Assembly: GCA_943327965.2 (NCBI GenBank)
Contig: CALPYQ020000118.1
Coordinates: forward strand, 1-5,928
Direction: 5' to 3'
Origin: Singulisphaera sp. GP187
GTDB taxonomy: Bacteria > Pseudomonadota > Gammaproteobacteria > Burkholderiales > Burkholderiaceae_C
DNA: 5,928 nucleotides
Both the position numbers and the translations under genes were made by a program. Below are positions 1 to 5,928 of this stretch, piece after piece. The stretch's first letter is position 1, and the number at the start of each line of letters is the position of its first letter. The notes beneath the pieces are model-generated. The model saw only the letters and a list, made by a program, of their open reading frames with translations, did not search any database and was not told the origin of the DNA.

Positions 1-971
1 ACAGGACCAGAGTAGTCGGTGCTGTAGCCACAACGAGACATGAGTGTGATGTTGGCGCCCAAGATACGGCCTTCATCGTCATATCCCACTTCGTAATCGA
101 TGCGGAAGTCGTGACGCTTGCCCGTGATCATCATGTCGTCATCGCGGTTCACGCGCAACTTGACTGGGCGTTGTAACTTGAATGCAGCCAAAGCAGCGCT
201 CTGACTGAAAATGCTGGCATTGCCCTCTTTGCCACCAAAGCCACCGCCCATGCGACGGCAAATCACTTCGACGTCATTGGTGCTGAGGTTCAGTGCAGAT
301 GCGGCTTCACGCTGATTGCCATCAGGGTGCTGCGTTGAGCAATACAAGGTAAGTTGACCGTCTTCACGTGGTACGGCGTACGTAATTTGGCCTTCCATGT
401 AGAACTGTTCTTGCTGACCGGTTTCGGTGCTGCCCTTGACCTTGCGCGGTGCATTGGCAATGGCTTCCGCTGCATTGCCACGTGTAATGCCTTTGGGGGG
501 CATGACAAAACTTTGCGCAGCCATGGCTTCGTCAATGGTCAAGATGGGCGCAAGTTCTTTGACCAACACTTTGGCTTTGTGCGCTGCTTCGCGGGCATAC
601 AACATATCGCGCGCAACAACCACCGCCACAGCTTGTCCAAGAAATTCAACTTTGCCAACGGCCAAGAAGGGGTCGTCGTGAATGATGGGGCCACAGTTGT
701 TTTCGCCAGGAATGTCTTTGGCGGTGTAAACAGCCACCACACCGTGCTCTTTGAGAATGGCTTCGCGGTCAATGCCATCCCCAATGAGTTCACCATGGGC
801 CACGGGCGATTTGATGATGGCGGCATACAAGGTGCCGGCCAACTCAGGCATGTCGTCGGTGAATGTTGCACCGCCAGTGACGTGCAAATGCGCCGACTCG
901 TGAATGACATCGGTGCCCTGTTGCAGGCCTGTTGCGGGCAATAAATTGTGCAAGGAAATAGGCGCGTTCAT
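1..971 (-). CDS. xdhB: Xanthine dehydrogenase, molybdenum-binding (large) subunit, partial
   Basis: This is the N-terminal 323 codons of the large subunit of the cytoplasmic molybdo-flavoenzyme that oxidises hypoxanthine and xanthine to urate; the rest lies beyond the left edge. Reading leftward from the ATG at 971-969 the frame is open throughout. Visible family marks are QEQFYMEGQ near residue 187, STQHP near 212, the molybdopterin-region motif GGGFGGKE at about 242-249, and RDDDMMITGKRHDFR at about 277-291, which is characteristic of bacterial XdhB. Full-length XdhB is usually about 750-800 residues, so more than half is missing here. The start directly follows the xdhA stop (TAA then ATG, no gap) and is preceded by a good Shine-Dalgarno, GAGGTGG, inside the end of xdhA, so the two subunits are almost certainly co-translated. 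Naming follows the Rhodobacter/Pseudomonas scheme in which XdhB carries the molybdenum cofactor. Family assignment is very secure; exact substrate preference is inferred from the neighbours. Confidence 0.95.
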   Translation of the reverse strand, partial: MNAPISLHNLLPATGLQQGTDVIHESAHLHVTGGATFTDDMPELAGTLYAAIIKSPVAHGELIGDGIDREAILKEHGVVAVYTAKDIPGENNCGPIIHDDPFLAVGKVEFLGQAVAVVVARDMLYAREAAHKAKVLVKELAPILTIDEAMAAQSFVMPPKGITRGNAAEAIANAPRKVKGSTETGQQEQFYMEGQITYAVPREDGQLTLYCSTQHPDGNQREAASALNLSTNDVEVICRRMGGGFGGKEGNASIFSQSAALAAFKLQRPVKLRVNRDDDMMITGKRHDFRIDYEVGYDDEGRILGANITLMSRCGYSTDYSGP

Positions 972-2447
972 TTAGGCCACCTCAGTCGTTTGTTGTTCAA
1001 TGAAATCGATCACCAAGTTGCGGGCGACCAAAGAGCGGTAGGCCCAAGTGGCGCGCAAACCATCGCGGGCCACAAAACTGGCTGCAATGGCGGCATCCAA
1101 ATCGGATTCTTTAACATCGGCAGGCGCTTTGCCTTCCAACACCGCTTCCAGTTTGGGGGCCCGACAGGGTGATGGGGCCAAGCCGTTGTAGGCCAACTTG
1201 ACGTTGCTAAGCTTGCCGCCCTTCAGGGTGTAGGTAATGGCGGCGCAGGTGGCAGAAATGTCTTGTTCAAAACGCTTGCTGACCTTGTGCGCACGGAACA
1301 CTTGACCCGCTTGTGGCTTGGGCAAAACCACAGCTTCAATGAACTCACCCGCTTGCAAGATGGTTTGTTTTTGACCTGTGTAGAACTGATCCAAAGAAAC
1401 CGTGCGCGTTTTTTCGCCACGGCGCAATGTCAGGGTGGTGCCCAAAGCCATGAGGCAAGGCATGGAATCGCCAATAGGTGAGCCATTGGCAATATTACCC
1501 GCCAAAGTGGCTGTAGAGCGAATGGGGGGAGAGCCAAAACGGCGCAACACTTCGGCAAAGTCGGGGTAAGCCTTGGCCACCAAAGTTTCAACTTCGGTGA
1601 GGGAAACCACTGCGCCAATGTGCCATGCACTGGGCGTGTCTTTAACTTGCTTAAGCTCGACCACGTTGCCCAAATACACAATGTGATCAGGGCGTGAGAA
1701 TTGTTTGTTGACCTGCAAGCCCACCTCGGTGCTGCCTGCGAGCAGGGTCGATGTTGGATGCTTCACCAGATAGTCGGCCACCTCGGCCAAAGTAGCGGGC
1801 GAAACAAATTCATTGCCCTTGCGTGTGCGAACCACAGGCTGAACAATGATGTCACCTTCCAAACTCAATGTGGGTGTGGAGGCGCGTTGAATTTCTTTGA
1901 GCAAAGGCACATCGGCCGCATCGTCTAGCTTGAGCGCCGCTTTGTTGCCGCAGGCTTGAGAAGCTGCTTCCAAGATGGGCGCATAGCCTGTGCAACGGCA
2001 CAGATTGCCACTGAGGGCATCACTGACTTCTTGGCGCTTGGGTGCAGGGTTTACTTGAACCAAATTGACCAAACTCATGACAATGCCGGGCGTACAGAAT
2101 CCGCACTGTGAACCATGGCAGTCGACCATGGCTTTTTGCACAGGGTGCAAGCTGCCGTCGGCTTTTTTCAAGCTTTCCACTGTTTTGATGGACTTGCCGT
2201 CCAGCGAAGGCAGCAATTGGATGCAGCTGTTGACGGCTTTGTAATCAACGCCTTGGCCATTGGCCTTCAAATCGCCCACCATGACCACACAGGCGCCGCA
2301 ATCGCCCTCCGCACATCCCTCCTTGGTGCCTGTGCGGTGCAGTTGCTCGCGCAGGTAATCTAAAACGGTGGTGGTGCGGCGTACGCCTTGGGCTTCGACA
2401 ATTTTGCCGTCAAGCACAAAACGCACAGTGTTGGTCACTTGGCTCAT
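972..2447 (-). CDS. xdhA: Xanthine dehydrogenase, Fe-S and FAD subunit
   Basis: This 491-residue small subunit passes electrons from the molybdenum centre in XdhB through two 2Fe-2S clusters to FAD and then NAD+. The N-terminal plant-ferredoxin-like domain has cluster ligands C45, C50, C53 and C75. The following helical [2Fe-2S] domain has C115 and C118 (QCGFCTPG) and C150 and C152 (NLCRCTGY). The FAD-binding domain starts near residue 210, with LLAGSTEVG at 235-243 and ATLAGNIANGSPIGDS at 313-328. A CO-dehydrogenase-flavoprotein-type C-terminal domain follows from about 385. Length and domain order match the fused Fe-S/FAD XdhA of Rhodobacter and Pseudomonas, unlike E. coli-type enzymes where these are separate chains. 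All eight cysteine ligands are present, so it should be functional. The ATG at 2447 is the only reasonable start: an in-frame TGA lies about 25 bases upstream. No clear Shine-Dalgarno precedes it. It follows uraH by 92 bases and abuts xdhB, so the likely unit is uraH-xdhA-xdhB. Confidence 0.97.
   Translation of the reverse strand: MSQVTNTVRFVLDGKIVEAQGVRRTTTVLDYLREQLHRTGTKEGCAEGDCGACVVMVGDLKANGQGVDYKAVNSCIQLLPSLDGKSIKTVESLKKADGSLHPVQKAMVDCHGSQCGFCTPGIVMSLVNLVQVNPAPKRQEVSDALSGNLCRCTGYAPILEAASQACGNKAALKLDDAADVPLLKEIQRASTPTLSLEGDIIVQPVVRTRKGNEFVSPATLAEVADYLVKHPTSTLLAGSTEVGLQVNKQFSRPDHIVYLGNVVELKQVKDTPSAWHIGAVVSLTEVETLVAKAYPDFAEVLRRFGSPPIRSTATLAGNIANGSPIGDSMPCLMALGTTLTLRRGEKTRTVSLDQFYTGQKQTILQAGEFIEAVVLPKPQAGQVFRAHKVSKRFEQDISATCAAITYTLKGGKLSNVKLAYNGLAPSPCRAPKLEAVLEGKAPADVKESDLDAAIAASFVARDGLRATWAYRSLVARNLVIDFIEQQTTEVA
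977..983 (-). promoter_or_regulatory. Ribosome binding site of xdhB
   Basis: On the minus strand GAGGTGG lies five bases before the xdhB ATG, within the last codons of xdhA. It supports the chosen xdhB start and is the clearest Shine-Dalgarno of the leftward xdhA-xdhB pair; xdhA itself shows none. Confidence 0.6.
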
Positions 2448-2493
2448 GATGGGGATTGCTTTGGGGTTAATTCAAACAAAGGATGATTTTATT

Positions 2494-2520
2494 GATTTCA
2501 CCCTCAGTCGGGGCGGAATC
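2494..2520. other. Imperfect inverted repeat between uraH and xdhA
   Basis: The 92-base gap 2448-2539 holds a weak hairpin with two 11-base arms (2494-2504 and 2510-2520) around a 5-base loop. The central CCC/GGG and outer GATT/AATC pair well, with one mismatch and two G-T wobbles read as plus-strand RNA; on the minus strand the wobbles become A-C mismatches. No run of T follows on either strand, so it is not a convincing intrinsic terminator. It could lower read-through or protect the upstream mRNA, or mean nothing. I see no good sigma-70 promoter for xdhA in the gap. Confidence 0.2.
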
Positions 2521-2539
2521 TGCCTAAATAAATCTAAAT

Positions 2540-2893
2540 TCAGGAGCCTCGATAAGTCGAGTAACTCCAAGGACTGACCAAAAGTGGCACGTGGTAGTGC
2601 TGCTTGACGTCGGCCACCCCAAAATCGAGTGTGACTTGGTTCAAAAACGAAGGCTCGGGCAACGCCACACCTTTGGCCTTGAAGTAGCCAGCCACATCAA
2701 ACACAAGCCGGTACGTGCCTTTGAGCAAACTGGCGTTGTCATACAAAGGGCCGTCTGGGTTGCGGCCATCTGCGTTCAATTGAAAGCTTTTCACCAAAGT
2801 GGCAAATTGCCCTTCGGTGGTGTACAGACTGACTTGCATGCCAGCGGCAGGACAGCCATGCATGGTGTCCAAAACGTGTGTACTTAAACCCAT
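2540..2893 (-). CDS. uraH: 5-hydroxyisourate hydrolase (transthyretin-like protein)
   Basis: This 117-residue enzyme hydrolyses 5-hydroxyisourate, the unstable product of urate oxidation, to OHCU (2-oxo-4-hydroxy-4-carboxy-5-ureidoimidazoline). It belongs to the transthyretin-related family (HiuH/UraH/PucM). It starts with STHVLDTMHGCPAAGM, containing the conserved H6, has R44 in NADGRNPDGP, the HYHVPLL segment with H99 and H101, and ends in the diagnostic C-terminal tetrapeptide YRGS at 114-117, which separates the hydrolase from true transthyretin. The length is the usual one for the cytoplasmic form and there is no signal peptide. An AAGGA Shine-Dalgarno lies nine bases before the ATG, supporting the start. 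It is the first gene of the leftward arm and is divergent from the GntR regulator gene. In the pathway it acts just before the UraD domain encoded on the opposite arm. Confidence 0.96.
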   Translation of the reverse strand: MGLSTHVLDTMHGCPAAGMQVSLYTTEGQFATLVKSFQLNADGRNPDGPLYDNASLLKGTYRLVFDVAGYFKAKGVALPEPSFLNQVTLDFGVADVKQHYHVPLLVSPWSYSTYRGS

Positions 2894-2902
2894 GTTTAAT
2901 TT

Positions 2903-2907
2903 TCCTT
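2903..2907 (-). promoter_or_regulatory. Ribosome binding site of uraH
   Basis: AAGGA on the minus strand sits nine bases before the uraH ATG. It fixes the start codon and contrasts with the divergent regulator gene, which has no recognisable Shine-Dalgarno. Confidence 0.6.
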
Positions 2908-2921
2908 AAATTTGTCGACTG

Positions 2922-2937
2922 AAAGTGTATACACTTT
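2922..2937. promoter_or_regulatory. Perfect 16-bp palindrome, probable operator of the GntR regulator
   Basis: AAAGTGTATACACTTT is a perfect inverted repeat centred between 2929 and 2930, in the 71-base space between uraH and the regulator gene. Symmetric sites with a GTATAC centre are known for FCD-type GntR proteins, for example the UxuR/ExuR operators of E. coli. The position between two divergent purine-catabolism units, next to the gene for such a regulator, makes autoregulation plus control of both arms the simplest reading. It overlaps the candidate -35 element of the rightward promoter, which would suit repression. The palindrome is directly visible; its binding partner is inferred. 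Confidence 0.6.
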
Positions 2938-2956
2938 TGGCTTTTGAAGCTATCAT
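2928..2956 (+). promoter_or_regulatory. Candidate sigma-70 promoter of the regulator-puuE-uraD/allC unit
   Basis: TATCAT at 2951-2956 matches five of six bases of the -10 consensus. TATACA at 2928-2933 matches four of six of the -35 consensus at the ideal 17-base spacing. The -35 lies inside the palindrome. Transcription would start near 2962-2964, at or just before the ATG at 2965, implying a leaderless or nearly leaderless message. Both elements are short matches, so this is tentative. I could not pick out a convincing -35/-10 pair for the opposite uraH promoter. Confidence 0.3.
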
Positions 2957-2964
2957 GAATTCGC

Positions 2965-3630
2965 ATGGAAACATCTTCAACTCACGCTATTGTCAGCGCT
3001 TTAACCAAAGCCATTGTGGATCACCGGCTCATGCCTGGCTCCAAATTGGCCGAGCAAAAGTTGGCCACCCACTTTGGTGTCTCCAGAACGCTGGTCAGAC
3101 AGGCCCTTTTTCAACTTTCCCAAAATAAGCTCATTCGCATGGAGCCCGCCCGTGGCGCTTTTGTTGCGGCGCCCTCCGCCGACGAAGCCAAGCAAGTCTT
3201 TGCCGTCAGGCGCATGCTGGAAGTTCAAATGACGCGTGAGTTTGTCCGAGACATCACCCCCGCCAAAATTCGCGCCTTGAAAGCCCACATCAAACAAGAA
3301 AAAGAAGCCATCACGCATGAAGATGTGCGCGGCAGAACCGAGTTGTTGGGCGATTTCCATGTGCGCATAGCCGAGCTCATGGGCAATCCCGTGTTGGCAC
3401 AAATATTGGGCGAACTGATCTCTCGTTGCGCCCTCATCACCCTGATGTACCAATCGCAAAATGCGGCGCAACATTCGGCCGAAGAACACGAAGAAATTGT
3501 GGACGCCATGGCTCAGAAAGATGCCGATCGAGCCGCTGAATTGATGGAATCGCATTTGAATTTTGTCGAACAAAGTTTGAGCTTCAACAAAAAAATTCCC
3601 ACTCACGATATTGCATTGGCCTTGTCATGA
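2965..3630 (+). CDS. GntR-family transcriptional regulator with FCD domain
   Basis: This is a 221-residue DNA-binding regulator of the FadR/FCD branch of GntR. The winged helix-turn-helix spans about residues 8-70, with LAEQKLATHFGVSRTLVRQA at 28-47 and the wing around RGAFVAA. An all-helical ligand-binding FCD domain follows from about 75, opening with FAVRRMLEVQMTREF. Its metal-site histidines are H132 (GDFH), H175 (EEHEEIVDAM) and H197 (MESHL). The aspartate usually found four residues before the first histidine is replaced by L128. The gene heads the rightward operon and overlaps puuE by four bases. The likely role is pathway control, with a purine-degradation intermediate such as allantoin or urate as effector, but the ligand cannot be read from sequence. 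No Shine-Dalgarno precedes the ATG; an ATG ten bases upstream is in another frame. It matches no named regulator that I recognise. Confidence 0.95.
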   Translation: METSSTHAIVSALTKAIVDHRLMPGSKLAEQKLATHFGVSRTLVRQALFQLSQNKLIRMEPARGAFVAAPSADEAKQVFAVRRMLEVQMTREFVRDITPAKIRALKAHIKQEKEAITHEDVRGRTELLGDFHVRIAELMGNPVLAQILGELISRCALITLMYQSQNAAQHSAEEHEEIVDAMAQKDADRAAELMESHLNFVEQSLSFNKKIPTHDIALALS

Positions 3631-4583
3631 ATTTTCCCCCTTACGACTCTACGGCGCCCTACCCTCGAGACCTTCAAGGTTATGGCCGAGATGTGCCCCA
3701 TGCCCAATGGCCAAACCAAGCGCGCGTTGCCGTTCAGTTTGTCTTGAACTACGAAGAGGGCGGCGAAAATTCGGTGCTCCACGGTGATGCGGGTTCTGAG
3801 CAGTTTTTGTCTGAAATGTTCAGTCCGGCGGCTTATCCAGAGCGGCACATCAGCATGGAAGGTATTTATGAATACGGCTCGCGTGCGGGAGTCTGGAGAA
3901 TTTTGCGTGAGTTTGAAAACCGCAAATTGCCGCTCACTGTTTTTGGCGTGGCCACAGCATTGCAAAAACACACCGATGTTTTGGCTGCCTGCCAAGAACT
4001 GGGCTACGACATTGCATGCCATGGCTTGAAGTGGATTCATTATCAAAACATCGATGAGGCCACCGAGCGTGCGCACATGGCCGAAGCCATGGCCATCATG
4101 AAAGACCTCATGGGCGAGCGTCCATTGGGTTGGTACACGGGGCGTGACAGCCCCCGCACGCGCCGCTTGGTTGCTGATTTTGGCGGTTTTGACTACGACA
4201 GTGACTACTACGGTGACGACCTGCCCTTTTGGATGAAGGTCCAAAAAAGTGATGGCCAAACAGCGCCGCAACTTATTGTGCCCTACACCTTAGATTGCAA
4301 CGACATGCGCTTTGCTTTGCCACAAGGTTACTCACACGCCGATCCATTTTTTCAATACATGAAAGACAGCTTTGATGCGCTTTACAAAGAAGGCGATCCT
4401 CAAGGCTTGAATCGGCCCAAGATGATGAGCATCGGCATGCACTGCAGGCTGCTCGGCAGGCCAGGCCGCATCACGGCATTGCAAAGATTCTTAGACCACA
4501 TTCAATCCCACGACCAAGTCTGGGTCTGCCGCCGCTTAGACATAGCGCGCCATTGGAAAGCCACACACCCCTTCACACCATGA
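3627..4583 (+). CDS. puuE: Allantoinase, PuuE type (polysaccharide-deacetylase fold)
   Basis: This 318-residue cytoplasmic enzyme hydrolyses the hydantoin ring of allantoin to give allantoate. It belongs to the PuuE family first described in Pseudomonas fluorescens, which has a NodB/polysaccharide-deacetylase fold and is unrelated to the metal-dependent amidohydrolase-type allantoinases (AllB). Visible marks are the N-terminal PRDLQGYG, NYEEGGE at 41-47 where deacetylases have their metal-binding Asp-Asp, EYGSR at 82-86, ACHG at 130-133 with H138 close by, the rich DYDSDYYGDDLPFW segment at 189-202, and HCRLLGRPGR at 272-281. The length fits the family. The ATG lies in the ATGA overlap with the regulator stop and has no good Shine-Dalgarno, so translation is probably coupled. 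Its own stop overlaps the next start in the same way. It performs the step that lies between the two activities of the downstream fused protein. Confidence 0.96.
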   Translation: MNFPPYDSTAPYPRDLQGYGRDVPHAQWPNQARVAVQFVLNYEEGGENSVLHGDAGSEQFLSEMFSPAAYPERHISMEGIYEYGSRAGVWRILREFENRKLPLTVFGVATALQKHTDVLAACQELGYDIACHGLKWIHYQNIDEATERAHMAEAMAIMKDLMGERPLGWYTGRDSPRTRRLVADFGGFDYDSDYYGDDLPFWMKVQKSDGQTAPQLIVPYTLDCNDMRFALPQGYSHADPFFQYMKDSFDALYKEGDPQGLNRPKMMSIGMHCRLLGRPGRITALQRFLDHIQSHDQVWVCRRLDIARHWKATHPFTP

Positions 4584-5928
4584 CCCTCACACTGACTAAG
4601 CTGAATAACGCCAGCACGGCAGAGGCCGTGCAGTTGCTTGACGGCCTCTACGAGCACACGCCTTGGATTGCTGAACGCGCATTGGCTCAGCGGCCTTTTG
4701 CATCTTGGGCACACCTGAAACACTGCATGACCCAAGTCCTGCATGAAGCAGGCCGTGACGCCCAAATTGGCCTCATTCGCGCCCACCCCGAATTGGCGGG
4801 CAAAGCCATGGTGCGCAAAGAGTTAACGACCGAATCTACCAATGAGCAAAGCAAAGCGGGTTTGACGGAATGCACGCCCGAAGAATTTGAAAAAATTCAA
4901 ACACTGAATGCTGCTTACAAGGAAAAATTTGGCTGGCCATTTATTTTGGCAGTCAGAGGTCCTCGTGGCTCAGGTTTGAACAAACATCAAATCATTGCCA
5001 CTTTCGAAAGACGCCTAAACGGTCATCCCGATTTTGAGTTGCAAGAATGTTTGCGGAACATTCACCGCATCGTAGAAATTCGGCTTAACGACAAAACAGG
5101 AAACGAGCCTACGCAAGGCCACCAAGTTTGGGATTGGCACGAGAACTTGGCGCAATTCAGCGATCCTGGCTTCAAAGAAAATGGCCAGCTGACAGTAACC
5201 TACCTCACAGAAGCGCATTTGGCCTGCAGCGCTAGCATTCAGCAAACCATGAAGTCCGCTGGATTTGACGAGGTATTTGTGGATGCCGTTGGCAATGTGG
5301 TTGGACGCTATCACGCGTCAAAAGCGCAAGCGCCTTACTTGATGACGGGCAGTCACTTTGACACCGTTCGAAATGGTGGCAAGTACGACGGCAGATTGGG
5401 CATTTATGTGCCCATTGCTTGCGTTCAACAACTTCACCATCAACAAAAACGGCTGCCTTTTGGCGTTGAAGTGGTGGCCTTTGCAGAGGAAGAAGGCCAG
5501 CGTTACAAAGCCACGTTTTTGGGCTCTGGCGCCTTGGTTGGACAGTTTAATTCTGCGTGGCTGACACAGCTCGATGCCGATGGCATCGCCATGCGCGACG
5601 CCATGAAAAAAGCGGGACTCAACGAAAGTGAGATCCCCAAAATTCAAAGAAACTCCGCCCATTATTTGGGCTTCATTGAAGTGCACATTGAGCAAGGTCC
5701 TGTGCTCAATGAAATGAATTTGCCACTGGGTGTGGTCAGCTCTATCAATGGCAGTGTGCGTTATTTGTGCAGCATGGAAGGCGTGGCCAGTCATGCCGGC
5801 ACCACGCCCATGACTCGCAGACGCGATGCCGCCCTGGCGGTTGCAGAGTTGGCCCTGTTCATGGAAAAACGTGCAACTGCCGATGGCGATTCCGTGGCCA
5901 CCATCGGTCAACTCCAAGTGCCGAATGG
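4580..5928 (+). CDS. uraD-allC: Fused OHCU decarboxylase (UraD) and allantoate amidohydrolase (M20, AllC-like), 3' end cut
   Basis: One open frame of 449 codons runs from the ATG at 4580 off the right edge with no stop. Residues about 8-170 are an OHCU decarboxylase, which makes (S)-allantoin: RAHPELAGK with the catalytic H69, TNEQSKAGL at 87-95, the block YKEKFGWPFILAVRG at 113-127, and a C-terminal helix ending IHRIVEIRL. After a short link (about 171-187) comes an M20/AllC-type amidohydrolase, which hydrolyses allantoate towards ureidoglycine, CO2 and ammonia. Its ligands are in GSHFDTV (H259, D261), KYDGRLG (D270), AEEEGQRY (E304, E305), VHIEQGP (H369) and SHAGTTPM at 404-411. AllC enzymes have about 410 residues, so some 140-150 are missing and the full protein should be near 590. 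Both halves keep their catalytic residues, and I checked the frame across the junction. It overlaps puuE by ATGA and lacks a strong Shine-Dalgarno, so coupling is likely. A ureidoglycolate or N-carbamoyl amino-acid hydrolase role is less likely given the neighbours. Confidence 0.93.
   Translation, partial: MTLTLTKLNNASTAEAVQLLDGLYEHTPWIAERALAQRPFASWAHLKHCMTQVLHEAGRDAQIGLIRAHPELAGKAMVRKELTTESTNEQSKAGLTECTPEEFEKIQTLNAAYKEKFGWPFILAVRGPRGSGLNKHQIIATFERRLNGHPDFELQECLRNIHRIVEIRLNDKTGNEPTQGHQVWDWHENLAQFSDPGFKENGQLTVTYLTEAHLACSASIQQTMKSAGFDEVFVDAVGNVVGRYHASKAQAPYLMTGSHFDTVRNGGKYDGRLGIYVPIACVQQLHHQQKRLPFGVEVVAFAEEEGQRYKATFLGSGALVGQFNSAWLTQLDADGIAMRDAMKKAGLNESEIPKIQRNSAHYLGFIEVHIEQGPVLNEMNLPLGVVSSINGSVRYLCSMEGVASHAGTTPMTRRRDAALAVAELALFMEKRATADGDSVATIGQLQVPN

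Noticed and set aside
354..944. Plus-strand 196-codon open frame opposite xdhB
   Set aside because: It lies wholly antisense to a gene with unmistakable XdhB motifs, and its translation has no recognisable domain; it is a codon-bias mirror of the real frame.
2494..2520. Intrinsic terminator after uraH
   Set aside because: The hairpin has mismatches in the minus-strand RNA and no following U-run, so termination is not supported.
2925..3128. Plus-strand 67-codon frame starting upstream of the regulator (including an ATG at 2955)
   Set aside because: It is in a different frame from the regulator, overlaps the operator and promoter, and its product has no recognisable features.
3001..3606. Minus-strand 201-codon open frame opposite the GntR regulator
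   Set aside because: Fully antisense to a complete regulator gene with clear winged-helix and FCD motifs; no domain of its own.
3603..4271. Minus-strand 222-codon open frame opposite puuE
   Set aside because: Fully antisense to puuE, whose family motifs are complete; the shadow translation resembles nothing I know.
5075..5150. Possible frameshift that would split uraD and allC into two genes
   Set aside because: Reading codon by codon, the same frame holds UraD motifs before and M20 motifs after the junction with no stop. There is no convincing separate ATG with a Shine-Dalgarno for the M20 part, so a true fusion is preferred.
5318..5917. Minus-strand 199-codon open frame opposite the AllC-like domain
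   Set aside because: The plus frame carries all M20 metal-ligand motifs in order, so the antisense frame is a by-product.

Overview
The window is a purine (urate/ureide) catabolism cluster from a bacterium, most likely a betaproteobacterium of the order Burkholderiales (Comamonadaceae-like). That placement is an inference from the style of the proteins (an XdhA with fused Fe-S and FAD parts plus XdhB, PuuE-type allantoinase, FCD-type GntR regulator), the moderate GC content and the tight gene packing. No mobile element, tRNA, rRNA or CRISPR array is visible, and base composition looks even throughout.

Layout. Two divergent transcription units flank a 71-base control region (2894-2964). Leftward (minus strand) run uraH (5-hydroxyisourate hydrolase, 2540-2893), xdhA (xanthine dehydrogenase Fe-S/FAD subunit, 972-2447) and xdhB (molybdenum subunit, from 971 and cut by the left edge). 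Rightward (plus strand) run a GntR/FCD regulator (2965-3630), puuE (allantoinase, 3627-4583) and a fused gene (4580 to beyond the right edge). The fused gene joins an OHCU decarboxylase (UraD) to an M20-family allantoate amidohydrolase (AllC-like). Both junctions on the right arm are 4-base ATGA overlaps. On the left arm the xdhA stop codon directly abuts the xdhB start.

How the genes work together. XdhAB oxidises hypoxanthine/xanthine to urate. A urate oxidase, not present in this window, would make 5-hydroxyisourate. UraH hydrolyses that to OHCU, the UraD domain decarboxylates OHCU to (S)-allantoin, PuuE opens allantoin to allantoate, and the AllC-like domain begins nitrogen release from allantoate. 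The regulator probably controls both arms through a perfect 16-bp palindrome, AAAGTGTATACACTTT (2922-2937), in the shared control region.

The most notable point is the in-frame UraD-AllC fusion. It links two steps that are not consecutive, and the intervening enzyme, PuuE, is encoded by the overlapping gene immediately upstream. The other points worth a look are the operator palindrome, a possibly leaderless regulator mRNA, a changed metal-ligand position in the FCD domain, and the absence of a urate oxidase gene from this stretch.
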